A DNA stretch of 47,235 nucleotides from Clostridiales bacterium (GTDB taxonomy: Bacteria > Bacillota > Clostridia > Oscillospirales > Oscillospiraceae): contig JAAYOP010000053.1 in assembly GCA_012520295.1 (NCBI GenBank), positions 1 through 47,235 of the forward strand. The letters are read 5' to 3'. Position 1 is the first letter of the stretch; every line of letters begins with the position of its first letter. The translations under genes were made by a program, and so were the position numbers. Below are positions 8,877 through 16,050 of the stretch, in pieces. Below the pieces are notes generated by a model that was given only the letters and a program-made list of their open reading frames with translations, ran no database searches and was not told the origin of the DNA.

Positions 8877-9419
8877 TTACTCAGAGCTCTCTATCAGGCC
8901 GTAACCACCGTCTTTTCTTTTATAGACAACGGCAAAATTATCATTGTCATCCTGATTTTTAAATACAAAAAATTCATGCTCCAGCAGATTCATTTGGAGT
9001 ATAGCTTCTTCAACCGACATGGGTTTTATAAAAAAACGTTTTGTACGAACAATTTCAAACTCACGTTCCTCATCTTCATATGGCTGAGGGCGAAATGCTG
9101 GAGGTTTTTCCTTTTCAAGAGCCCCTTCTCTGAGTCTCTTTTCCAGTCTTGTCTTGTATTTTCGTATCTGGCGCACTATAGCTGCCACAGCGGAATCTAT
9201 CGTTGCATACATATCACTTGTTGACTCACTTACCCTGAAATACATTCCATTGTTTTTTACCGTTACCTCCGCCTTGTGTCGGCCACGCTCAATGGAAAAC
9301 GTAACATATGCCACTGATTCACCCTTGAACATTTTATCCAGTTTACTGATCTTTTTCTCTGCGTAGTTTCGCAAATCGTCTGTGATTTGAACCTTTTTTT
9401 CTGTGAATATAAACTTCAT
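8877..9419 (-). CDS. hpf: Ribosome hibernation promoting factor, long form
   Basis: Binds the 30S decoding region in stationary phase and pairs ribosomes into inactive 100S dimers. 180 residues, the usual length of the long HPF of Firmicutes. The N-terminal beta-alpha-beta domain covers about residues 1-100 (KVQITDDLRNYAEKKISKLDKMF, YVTFSIERGRHKAEVTV). A charged linker follows, then the C-terminal dimerisation domain from about 122 (IVRTKRFFIKPMSVEEAILQM, HEFFVFKNQD, YGLIE). The start ATG has AAGGGGGAT upstream. It is a single gene with a long structured leader at 9420-9587, which suggests regulation at the RNA level. Confidence 0.95.
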   Translation of the reverse strand: MKFIFTEKKVQITDDLRNYAEKKISKLDKMFKGESVAYVTFSIERGRHKAEVTVKNNGMYFRVSESTSDMYATIDSAVAAIVRQIRKYKTRLEKRLREGALEKEKPPAFRPQPYEDEEREFEIVRTKRFFIKPMSVEEAILQMNLLEHEFFVFKNQDDNDNFAVVYKRKDGGYGLIESSE

Positions 9420-9602
9420 AGCGTTTATCCCCCTTCGCAGTTCATTCCGGACTGTACCGGAACATTAGCATAACAGCTTAAAATAACTATGTAGATCTAC
9501 GTACCACAGACGCGAAGCGGCTGTAGTATAGTGGCATCTACGCCGGTGTCCCTTGGGGCAAGGCGGTCGCGCCATTGATAATATATTGATAATATTATAT
9601 CA
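9420..9602 (-). ncRNA. Structured 5' leader of hpf with extended -10 promoter
   Basis: On the minus strand TGATATAAT (9594-9602) is a good extended -10, although no clear -35 is seen. The following leader of about 165 bases folds well. The arm TACTACAG pairs with CTGTGGTA around a CGC/GCG inner stem with a TTC loop, and GTAGAT pairs with a downstream ATCTAC to enclose it. Published work describes a raiA-motif RNA found upstream of raiA/hpf genes in Clostridia. I cannot verify that this is a member, but the position fits. Confidence 0.5.
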
Positions 9603-9639
9603 TATTTGAAAAAGATTTGAATTCATTCTTAAAATTTAT

Positions 9640-9949
9640 TAAATGATTTCCACGATCTGTCCAGTTGCGCGGCAGCCTATATTTATCACACAGGGCAGCC
9701 CGGCAATATTAGTTAAATTGCGTGGATATTTACAACCAAAGCGGTGTCCTCACATAAAAGGGGCGACCGAACTGAGCGCCTATCTGAAAATTCTCTGCAA
9801 TATCCTCCAGAGCGCTTTTTGCCGTTTCGTTAGTTTCCGATTGAGCGCAGGCTTTAATAAGTCCCCTTTTATCCTCGGGTATCATCGTATTACCCATATG
9901 CAAGTCTTTCAACAAGCTCGGTAACTCGCCGTGTACTTATTTCTCTCAT
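9640..9949 (-). pseudogene. Decayed gene fragment resembling the N-terminus of class I fumarate hydratase alpha
   Basis: Reading the minus strand from ATG 9949 gives MREISTRRVTELVERLAYG and then an in-frame TAA, where a Glu codon (GAA) would need one change. A shifted frame continues LIKACAQSETNETAKSALED and IAENFQIGAQ. The first frame resumes with CEDTALVVNI, and a third piece reads AGLPCVINIGCRATGQIVEI before a stop. The order MREI..., a helical stretch and a PxCxDTxxxVV-like motif recalls the start of class I fumarases and tartrate dehydratases. At least two frameshifts, near A/G and C/T homopolymers, and several stops show it is dead. About 100 of the usual 280 residues remain. The family assignment is tentative. 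Confidence 0.45.
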
Positions 9950-10017
9950 AATAACCCCCGGACCTGTGTATTTAGCCCTATTCGACAAAACTAGTTAATA
10001 TATTCCGTTTTTTGCTA

Positions 10018-10046
10018 TTTACATTTCCGTCCATATGTGTTATTGT
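10018..10046 (+). promoter_or_regulatory. Promoter of a candidate small RNA
   Basis: Plus-strand TTTACA, exactly 17 bp, TATTGT. No protein-coding frame follows. A terminator hairpin lies about 110 bases on. Confidence 0.5.
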
Positions 10047-10052
10047 TTAGTC

Positions 10053-10208
10053 ACAGCTTATCCAATGGCGTAAGGCTTCGGCCGATAATTCAGGCCAGGC
10101 CCTGAGCAATGTTTTTCAGGGAAAAGCATTGTTCTAAGTTCATATCTTTATCCCACAACCCTATTTTGGGCGGATTGCGGCTTTTGTCCCGATCCGCTTC
10201 TTTTTTTA
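10053..10208 (+). ncRNA. Candidate structured small RNA
   Basis: An interval of about 155 bases bounded by a promoter and an intrinsic terminator and without a reading frame. It contains GGC-TTCG-GCC (a UUCG-capped stem) and GAGCAATG pairing with CATTGTTC across a loop. The terminator stem is GCGGAT...ATCCGC with an inner CGG/CCG, followed by TTCTTTTTTT. A second, perfect hairpin (CCGGAATTCCGG core) follows at about 10210-10234. I found no match by eye to SRP RNA, tmRNA, RNase P RNA or the common riboswitches. A trans-acting sRNA or an unassigned structured RNA is the best description. Confidence 0.45.
10162..10208 (+). terminator. Intrinsic terminator of the candidate small RNA
   Basis: GCGGAT and ATCCGC arms with an inner CGG/CCG stem, then an uninterrupted T-rich tract on the plus strand. 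Confidence 0.65.
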
Positions 10209-10312
10209 AAGGCTACCGGAATTCCGGCAGCCTTTGCTGCAAACAATATTATATCTATGACTATAATAAGGTTAGACTTTTATATGGGGAAGTTTAATAG
10301 CCTGAGTGAAAT

Positions 10313-10795
10313 CTAAATCTGCCGTCCCGCCTGTTTCCCTTTGGAGCGTCTTGATGCCGGATTTCTTCTGTTTGAATACTGCTTTATGCCTGCAATCCTG
10401 CTGTCAGACTCCTGCAGGAACTGCTTTAGCTTATCTTCAAAAGATGTATTGTCGGCAGGCGGCGATCTGAAACTGCCGGTCGTTTCCGCAGAGCGATAAG
10501 ATGCTGTACGATAATTTGTCGTCTTATCAAGTGGCTTTGATACCACAGCTGCGGACGAAGGCTCCTGTGCTTTTTTTATCGACAGATTTATCCTGCCGGC
10601 ATCATCTATGCTGATAATTTTCACTTTGACATCCTGGCCTTCAGTTAAAAAGTCTTTTACTTCATTAACATAGGAGTGGGCAATTTCTGAAATGTGAACA
10701 AGACCCGATCTGCCTCCGGGGAGAGTTACAAAAGCGCCGAATTTCATAATCCCGGACACTTTCCCGTCAAGAATGGCTCCCACAACCAAATTCAT
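10313..10795 (-). CDS. yabR: S1-domain RNA-binding protein, YabR-like
   Basis: An S1 domain protein that probably binds RNA or the ribosome. Residues 1-72 form one OB-fold S1 domain (VGAILDGKVSGIMKFGAFVT, GRSGLVHISEIAHSYV, INLSIKKAQ). The remaining 88 residues are a Ser/Arg-rich disordered tail ending in RRNPASRRSKGKQAG, typical of non-specific nucleic-acid contacts. It is the last gene of the yabP-yabQ-ftsB-yabR order known from Bacillus and Clostridia, starting 28 bases after ftsB. Length and context agree with YabR / general stress protein 13 relatives. Confidence 0.88.
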   Translation of the reverse strand: MNLVVGAILDGKVSGIMKFGAFVTLPGGRSGLVHISEIAHSYVNEVKDFLTEGQDVKVKIISIDDAGRINLSIKKAQEPSSAAVVSKPLDKTTNYRTASYRSAETTGSFRSPPADNTSFEDKLKQFLQESDSRIAGIKQYSNRRNPASRRSKGKQAGRQI

Positions 10796-10823
10796 TTAAA
10801 ATTGTGTTCCTCCTTCGTAGCAT

Positions 10824-11099
10824 TTAATTGCCAACATAGAATACTCTTTCCCCGGGGAGCTTCAAGCCCAACTTTTCCCTTGCTATGCTCTCAATTGTTT
10901 CGGGATCATTGCGGTGTTCAATTTCGTATTGCAGGGCGGAAATGGACGCGCTTTTTTCCTGGATTTGGTTCTCGATTTCCACCATATTCACTTCTGCTTC
11001 GTTTATTGACGTGCGCAGTTTGATTAAAGTCACCGTAGTGTATGCCACCAGAACCAGAACCACCACTTTTGTAAATAAACTTGCTCTTTTGTGTCTCAT
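10824..11099 (-). CDS. divIC: Septum formation initiator, FtsB/DivIC family
   Basis: A bitopic membrane protein of the divisome that bridges FtsL and FtsQ/DivIB. 91 residues: a basic cytoplasmic start (MRHKRASLFTK), one membrane segment at about residues 10-25, a coiled coil at about 28-60 and the conserved end ETIESIAREKLGLKLPGERVF. AGGAGG lies 6 bases upstream of the ATG, inside the yabQ reading frame. The gene starts about 180 bases before yabQ stops, in another frame. Position after yabP-yabQ supports DivIC identity. Confidence 0.9.
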   Translation of the reverse strand: MRHKRASLFTKVVVLVLVAYTTVTLIKLRTSINEAEVNMVEIENQIQEKSASISALQYEIEHRNDPETIESIAREKLGLKLPGERVFYVGN

Positions 11100-11589
11100 G
11101 GCGTGCCTCCTTACGGCCTCCGGCGCTTTTTCTCCACTTATCCAGGGGAACAGAAACTCTTTTATATATAATAAACCACTTTGACAAATAAATAAAGAGA
11201 TTTTTTATTATTTTCTTTGTTTTTCCAAAAAACCTGTAAAGCCATACAAAAGGCATCAAAAGGCAATGTATCATGTAAATAATAAAGTCTGTCATTTTCG
11301 AAAGAAAGCCACCTATGACCCTGCTCAACAAAAAAAAGTACAGCAGACATCCTAAAACAATAAATACGAGCATGAAAAGTCTGAGCCTTCCTCCTCCAGG
11401 CCCATAACCTATAGCAAAAAAAGCAAACCCAACCGCGACGCAAAACAGCAGATCCAGTATATATCCGAAGGCGGCCGGCTTTAAACGCCTTCTTATAACT
11501 CCAAGAAAATCATACAGGATACCTGTGCCAAATCCGGTAGCAAGAGATATTATCATCTCCAGCTCCTGCTGCGCTATACCCAGCTCCAT
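10918..11589 (-). CDS. yabQ: Sporulation protein YabQ with long overlap into divIC
   Basis: A membrane protein needed for spore cortex formation and made in the mother cell in B. subtilis. The first about 150 residues carry three to four hydrophobic segments and the YabQ-type opening QQELEMIISLATGFGTGILYD, GYILDLLFC. The start ATG immediately follows the yabP stop (TAA-ATG), which implies translational coupling. The last about 60 residues (GSGSGGIHYGDFNQ...) are encoded by the same DNA as the start of divIC in a different frame. They are Gly/Arg-rich and look unselected. Total length of 223 residues is close to family members, so either the overlap is real or the stop has been lost. Confidence 0.85.
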   Translation of the reverse strand: MELGIAQQELEMIISLATGFGTGILYDFLGVIRRRLKPAAFGYILDLLFCVAVGFAFFAIGYGPGGGRLRLFMLVFIVLGCLLYFFLLSRVIGGFLSKMTDFIIYMIHCLLMPFVWLYRFFGKTKKIIKNLFIYLSKWFIIYKRVSVPLDKWRKSAGGRKEARHETQKSKFIYKSGGSGSGGIHYGDFNQTAHVNKRSRSEYGGNREPNPGKKRVHFRPAIRN

Positions 11590-11877
11590 TTACTTAAACA
11601 ATCTTGACCAAAAGCCACCGGTCCTGCCGTTTGTATCCTCATAGCTGAGACTGTCTACGGTTCCTTCTACGGACAAGTCTCCTCCGTCAATATTGAGCTT
11701 TTCGATATGAAGATCCTGTCCTCTGATCACAAGCAGTCCTCCGGTTGTATAGAGAATAATTGTATTCTCATCAAAGCTTTCCACGTCCTCAACACCTGTT
11801 AAGGTAAGCTTACGTCTCGCCTGAAGCGTAATGCTGCTGGGAACCTCGGGTTTTCTTATTTTTTCTTCAAAAACCAT
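11590..11877 (-). CDS. yabP: Sporulation protein YabP
   Basis: A small mother-cell protein required for cortex assembly, of the YabP/YqfC family. 95 residues, all beta-rich: the start RKPEVPSSITLQARRKLTLT, then GVEDVESFDENTIILYTTGG, LVIRGQDLHIEKLNID and the C-terminal FWSRLFK. It heads the yabP-yabQ-divIC-yabR operon. GGAAGGAG lies upstream of the ATG. In relatives this operon start is sigma-E dependent; no convincing sigma-E promoter was fixed here. The gene is divergent from the M23 peptidase gene. Confidence 0.93.
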   Translation of the reverse strand: MVFEEKIRKPEVPSSITLQARRKLTLTGVEDVESFDENTIILYTTGGLLVIRGQDLHIEKLNIDGGDLSVEGTVDSLSYEDTNGRTGGFWSRLFK

Positions 11878-11984
11878 TATCTACACTCCTTCCTTGCTTA
11901 ATTATATTTAGCGATATTTATAAATATGTAAGTTATGCCTATTGATAAAATATTCAGGTTTTAAAGCCTTCGACAAAAAACAAC

Positions 11985-12013
11985 TTGACAACAATATTGA
12001 AATTGTGTATTAT
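11985..12013 (+). promoter_or_regulatory. Promoter of the M23/G5 peptidase gene
   Basis: Plus-strand TTGACA, exactly 17 bp, TATTAT. The leader of about 100 bases is AT rich. Confidence 0.75.
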
Positions 12014-12120
12014 ATGCACTGTTACCAATTTGTAATTGATTTTTTTCATATTGAAACAATAGATGCTGTTTTTTAAAATTATTTGTAACTAATTAAGTTG
12101 TTATTTGTTTTGAGGTGCTT

Positions 12121-13368
12121 ATGGACGGACAGTATTTAAAGCAAATTATTGCTGATACAATAATATTCGGCTTTAATTCGCTGAAAAGTTCGGCTCTGAA
12201 AAATATACGGAACCTGAACAGGCATAACATAGGAAGGTTCCTATCTGTTATCTGTCTTTGCTCCGTGTTTATTATATCCGCAGCTAATATAAACTTCGCC
12301 TATGCTGTAAGCTATGATGGCGAAATCTTATGCTATGCCAGGGATTGGTCTAAGCTTCAGGTAGTAATAGACAAAGTTGAAAAGATCGCCTCCGAAGCTT
12401 TGGGATATGATTTCTCCCTTGATTCAGAATTGACGACCAGACTCTCAATTGGAAGCGAAACTACCACCGAGCATGACGAGCTGGAAACCCTTCTTCTTGA
12501 CAGTATCCCTGAAATTAAATATCTCTATGCGGTATTGTTGGATGGTAATGTCATCTGCGCTTTTGAGGATAAGGATTCTGCGAATGCCGCTCTGGTAGGG
12601 CTGGTTAACGGATATATAACCGATAAAACAGTTGCAGTTGAGTTTGACGGCGAAGTAGCCATCGAACAAAAATATGTCAGCTCAGACCTCCTTGTTGACC
12701 AGGACTCTGCATTAAAATTCTTAGCTCCAAATATTAACGTCATCACACAGGAGCTTAAAACAGTAGAAGAGACAATTGCCCACGACACGGAATATGTTGA
12801 AGACAGTTCGTTGGTTGTAGGAAAGACCATAACAAAGAATGAAGGCATCAACGGAAGAGCGTTGGTGGAATATAAAACAACATGCGTTAACGGTGCAATT
12901 AAAACCACTGAGGCTGTTGAACATACCGTCATAACAGAGCCTGTTTCCGCTGTTATTTTGAAAGGAACCAGAGAAAAAATCTCTACGGGCGAGTATCAAT
13001 GGCCATGCACTGGTGAAATCTCCTCCGGCTTCGGATATCGAAGTATAAGCATAGGCTCAAGATATCATAAAGGCATTGATATAGCAGACGATTATGGAAC
13101 GGCAATATATGCTTCCGACGGTGGGATAGTAACGAAGGCCGAGTATTACTGCGGCTATGGAAAAATAGTTATAATTGAACACGACAACGGTGATTTGACA
13201 TATTACGCACACCTAAGCAGTATGGATGTTGAGGTGGGGGATTTAGTAAATAAAGGCGACTGTATTGGAGCTATGGGAAGCACCGGAACAGCCTCCGGAA
13301 CTCATCTTCACTTTGAGATACGCCCCGGTGGCGGAGAAGCTGTTGACCCTCTTACAATACTTCCCTGA
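12121..13368 (+). CDS. Membrane-anchored M23 metallopeptidase with G5 domain
   Basis: A cell-wall-acting protein outside the membrane, with an endopeptidase fold against peptidoglycan cross-links. 415 residues: a cytoplasmic start, a signal anchor at about residues 36-60 (FLSVICLCSVFIISAA), a middle region to about 205, a G5 domain at about 210-285 (KTVEETIAHDTEYVEDSSL, NGRALVEYKTT) and a C-terminal M23 domain. The M23 zinc ligands are visible as HKGIDIAD near residue 317 and HLHFEI near 395, with YYAHLS between. All residues for activity are present. ATG 12121 is chosen; GAGGTG is only 3 bases upstream, so GTG 12115 cannot be excluded. Similar proteins act in division or spore formation. Confidence 0.9.
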   Translation: MDGQYLKQIIADTIIFGFNSLKSSALKNIRNLNRHNIGRFLSVICLCSVFIISAANINFAYAVSYDGEILCYARDWSKLQVVIDKVEKIASEALGYDFSLDSELTTRLSIGSETTTEHDELETLLLDSIPEIKYLYAVLLDGNVICAFEDKDSANAALVGLVNGYITDKTVAVEFDGEVAIEQKYVSSDLLVDQDSALKFLAPNINVITQELKTVEETIAHDTEYVEDSSLVVGKTITKNEGINGRALVEYKTTCVNGAIKTTEAVEHTVITEPVSAVILKGTREKISTGEYQWPCTGEISSGFGYRSISIGSRYHKGIDIADDYGTAIYASDGGIVTKAEYYCGYGKIVIIEHDNGDLTYYAHLSSMDVEVGDLVNKGDCIGAMGSTGTASGTHLHFEIRPGGGEAVDPLTILP

Positions 13369-13389
13369 ACACCACTAATAGCATTTTAA

Positions 13390-13426
13390 AAAGCATTCAG
13401 CCATGTTTTCGGCTGAATGCTTTTTT
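13390..13426 (+). terminator. Intrinsic terminator after the M23 gene
   Basis: AAGCATTCAGCC, an 8-base loop, the exact complement GGCTGAATGCTT, then TTTTT. Confidence 0.9.
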
Positions 13427-13447
13427 GTCATTATGCTTTATATTACC

Positions 13448-13494
13448 TAATACCTGCTGAACAATTCAAAAACGCATTTATTCGGTGGACATTA
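13448..13494 (+). mobile_element. Internally deleted copy (47 bp) of the TA-bounded palindromic repeat
   Basis: Only the two ends of the element remain. The left end is TAATACCTGCTGAACAATTC, running on through AAAAACGC. It is joined directly to the right end ATTTATTCGGTGGACATTA. Both ends match those of the 183-bp copy at 32157-32339. It sits in the spacer between the M23 terminator and noc. Confidence 0.65.
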
Positions 13495-13582
13495 CTTGCT
13501 TTTGCTGTCCCTCGACAAGCTTCTTTTGTTTTTTTTATAATTCCGGCTTATCATATTCTCAACAGGAATAGAGGTGAAATAG

Positions 13583-14416
13583 ATGCCGCGACTAAAGAAA
13601 CGGGGACTTTTTGAGAGCCAGCGAATTATATTTGTCCCCGTGGATGATATAAAACCTAATCCTATGCAACCTCGGCGTTTTTTTGATCAGGATTCACTAA
13701 AGGAGCTGGCTGATAGTATATCTCAATACGGGATACTCCAGCCTCTGAATATAAGAAAAACAGGAAAGACATACGAACTGGTGGCCGGAGAGCGAAGGCT
13801 GAGAGCGGCCAAGCTGGCCGGCCTTACCACCGCCCCCTGCATAGTAATCGAAACAGACATGGAGGAAGCCTCGCTTATCGCCATGGTAGAAAACTTACAA
13901 AGGCGGGATCTGGATTTCATAGAAGAGGCCGAAGGACTGGCCCAACTTATAAAAACCTATGGCATAAGCCAGGAAGAAACGGCCAGGCGGCTCGGAAAAT
14001 CCCAATCGTCCATAGCCAACAAGCTGAGGATCCTCAAGCTCTCTCCCGAAGTTCTTTTTTTTATCCGTGAGACTAAGCTCACCGAAAGACACGCCCGGGC
14101 GCTGCTTCGACTTAAAACAAATGAAGAGCGGTTGACCTGTCTCAATCATATCGTCAATAACCGGCTCAATGTCTCGAAAACGGAAGAATACATAGAGTCA
14201 TATTTGAACAAACTGTCCGGCAATGAAAAGCAGGCAAAGCAAAATAAAAAGAAGGAAACCCAGTTTATAATAAAAGATGTACGGATATTCTTAAATACCG
14301 TGACTCGTGGTCTGGATATGATGAAACAATCCGGAATTAATGCCCAATACGGTAAAAACGAGACGGAAACGGATATTGTAGTTACTATCAAAATCCCGAA
14401 AAAGAAGAGCTCATGA
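13583..14416 (+). CDS. noc: Nucleoid occlusion protein, ParB family
   Basis: A CTP-dependent DNA clamp that blocks Z-ring assembly over the nucleoid. 277 residues. The N-terminal ParB/CTPase domain has PNPMQPRRFF and the nucleotide-binding GERRLRAAK at about residues 70-78, then ENLQRRDLDFIEEA. The helix-turn-helix follows at about 131-155 (ISQEETARRLGKSQSSIANK), and the C-terminal dimerisation part is at about 225-277. The start is supported by GAGGTG 8 bases upstream. It is separated from any parA, which favours Noc over Spo0J, but the two are close paralogs and only a phylogeny would settle it. Confidence 0.82.
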   Translation: MPRLKKRGLFESQRIIFVPVDDIKPNPMQPRRFFDQDSLKELADSISQYGILQPLNIRKTGKTYELVAGERRLRAAKLAGLTTAPCIVIETDMEEASLIAMVENLQRRDLDFIEEAEGLAQLIKTYGISQEETARRLGKSQSSIANKLRILKLSPEVLFFIRETKLTERHARALLRLKTNEERLTCLNHIVNNRLNVSKTEEYIESYLNKLSGNEKQAKQNKKKETQFIIKDVRIFLNTVTRGLDMMKQSGINAQYGKNETETDIVVTIKIPKKKSS

Positions 14417-14443
14417 GATAAAATTGTTCAATTAGATACTATA

Positions 14444-14471
14444 CCGGGATGTTCAAATTTGAACATCCCGG
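14444..14471. terminator. 28-bp perfect palindrome between convergent noc and rluD
   Basis: CCGGGATGTTCAAA and its exact complement meet without a loop. It lies between two convergent stops (14416 and 14475) and probably ends transcription from both sides, though T-runs are poor. Confidence 0.65.
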
Positions 14472-14474
14472 CTG

Positions 14475-15389
14475 TTATTCCATCAATTTTAACTTGTTTA
14501 AAGCTCTGTTAAAATACTCCGGCAGTTCCGAGGTAAACTCCATGGATATCCTGCTTGAGGGGTGCAGGAATTTAATTGCCCTAGCGTGAAGGCACTGGCT
14601 GTCGAGTCCCAGCTCGTTTTTTTTCCGGCCATATACAGGATCTCCCGCCACAGGATGGCCAATATGGGCCATATGCACCCTAATCTGATGGGTTCGGCCG
14701 GTCTCCAGAATACATCTGACATGGCTGTAGCCTCGGTACTGGGCAATAACCTCATAATGTGTAATGGCTTCCCGGGAGTTTTTATCCGTTACCGCCATCT
14801 TTTTTCTGTTGGTCATACTGCGTCCTATAGGGGCATTAACCGTCCCCTCCGGGTCTCTCATTCTTCCAATTACAATAGCTTCATATATCCTTGACAGGCT
14901 TCTGTCGGCAAGCTGACTGCTTAGACTCATGTGGGCAGAATCGTTTTTTGCTGCCAGCATGAGCCCGGATGTATCCTTGTCAAGTCTATGCACAATTCCA
15001 CGCCTCATCTCACCGCCGATAACGGACAGCCTGTCTCCGCAGTGATGGATAAGAGCATTTACCAGCGTTCCCTCCGGATGTCCCGGCGCTGGATGTACCA
15101 CCATCCCTTTTGCTTTGTTTATGACTATAATATCCTCGTCTTCGTAGATTATGTCCAGCTTGATATCCTGCGGCCTGAGCTCCAATGGGACCGGTTCAGG
15201 CATCTCAACTTCTATCGTCTGCCCCTCATTTACCCTGTGGTTTTTCTTTAATACTCTGTTTGAGGATTTTACATGTCCGCTTTCAATAAGCTTGGTTGCT
15301 GCGCTTCTGCTCAATCCGTCAACCCTTGCCGCAAGGAAAACATCAAGCCTTGTTCCCGCTTCCTCAGGCTCCGGAATTATCCGGATCAT
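14475..15389 (-). CDS. rluD: Ribosomal large subunit pseudouridine synthase, RluD family
   Basis: Converts uridines to pseudouridine in 23S rRNA (RluD acts on helix 69). 304 residues from ATG 15389, which has AAAGGAG 7 bases upstream; the longer frame to 15437 lacks a ribosome site. An S4 RNA-binding domain lies at about 13-60 (TRLDVFLAARVDGLSRSAAT). The catalytic domain has HRLDKDTSGL with the active Asp near residue 137, and the end motif ETGRTHQIRVHMAHIGHPV. It overlaps the end of lspA by 26 bases, the usual lspA-rluD coupling. Bacterial paralogs (YlyB) sit in exactly this place. Confidence 0.94.
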   Translation of the reverse strand: MIRIIPEPEEAGTRLDVFLAARVDGLSRSAATKLIESGHVKSSNRVLKKNHRVNEGQTIEVEMPEPVPLELRPQDIKLDIIYEDEDIIVINKAKGMVVHPAPGHPEGTLVNALIHHCGDRLSVIGGEMRRGIVHRLDKDTSGLMLAAKNDSAHMSLSSQLADRSLSRIYEAIVIGRMRDPEGTVNAPIGRSMTNRKKMAVTDKNSREAITHYEVIAQYRGYSHVRCILETGRTHQIRVHMAHIGHPVAGDPVYGRKKNELGLDSQCLHARAIKFLHPSSRISMEFTSELPEYFNRALNKLKLME

Positions 15390-15978
15390 AGCCCTTCTCC
15401 TTTCCCGCGGCCAGGTCATGTCTGTCATTTTGGGCATGGTTTAAATCTGCTTCGACTGCCAGGTCAAGACCGATATCGTAGTCCAGTTTATACTCGTCTT
15501 CAGCTTCCCCGTTTCCTTTCGTATCATACAGATGGCTACCGGTGTTGTTAAAGATAACAAATATGCAAAACATAATGGCCCCGCATGTGATAAATATATC
15601 GGCCACATTGAACACGGCGAATTTAACGAATATAAATTCAAACATGTCCACCACATAGCCCATGTCTATTCTATCCAGAAAATTTCCCAAGGCTCCGCCC
15701 AGAACCATGGCCAGAGCGATATTGCCGAACCTGCTTTTTATAGGCTTTATAATCAGCCCAAGCAGAGCCGCCGCGCAAAATAAAGCGGTGATTATTATAA
15801 TTATGGGCAGCATACCCTGAAATCGACTGAAGGCGGCCCCTGTATTCTGAACATGAGTCATCTTTATTATACCTGGCAAAAGAACTGTTTCGGAGCCTGG
15901 CGGTATATTGGCGACAACCCAGCCCTTGAGCAGCTGGTCGGCCGCTATTATTACCGCCGATAGCAATATATAAATCAT
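15364..15978 (-). CDS. lspA: Lipoprotein signal peptidase (signal peptidase II)
   Basis: An integral-membrane aspartyl protease that cuts the signal peptide of lipoproteins before the lipid-modified Cys; the two binding lipoproteins of this window would be clients. Four membrane segments lie in the first about 150 residues. The catalytic pair is in GGALGNFLDR (Asp102) and FAVFNVADIF (Asp127), and NTGAAFS is also conserved. The protein is 204 residues, longer than the usual 150-165, because of a hydrophilic acidic/His tail (residues about 150-204) whose last codons overlap the rluD start. The function of the tail is unknown. Confidence 0.95.
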   Translation of the reverse strand: MIYILLSAVIIAADQLLKGWVVANIPPGSETVLLPGIIKMTHVQNTGAAFSRFQGMLPIIIIITALFCAAALLGLIIKPIKSRFGNIALAMVLGGALGNFLDRIDMGYVVDMFEFIFVKFAVFNVADIFITCGAIMFCIFVIFNNTGSHLYDTKGNGEAEDEYKLDYDIGLDLAVEADLNHAQNDRHDLAAGKEKGYDPDNSGA

Positions 15979-16050
15979 AACAACCTTCCATTTTCAAGCA
16001 GTAATCAACCCGCCGGGACAATTCCTGATATAAGCATGGAATTTTAATGC

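Noticed and set aside
9520-9560. tRNA-like sequence in the hpf leader
   Set aside because: No acceptor/T-arm combination can be folded; the region is better explained as leader hairpins.
8877-10312. Phage or insertion-sequence origin for the region around the decayed gene
   Set aside because: No transposase remnant, terminal inverted repeats or target duplications were found here.
15390-15437. Upstream start for RluD adding 16 residues
   Set aside because: No ribosome site there and a deep overlap with lspA; ATG 15389 has AAAGGAG at proper spacing.
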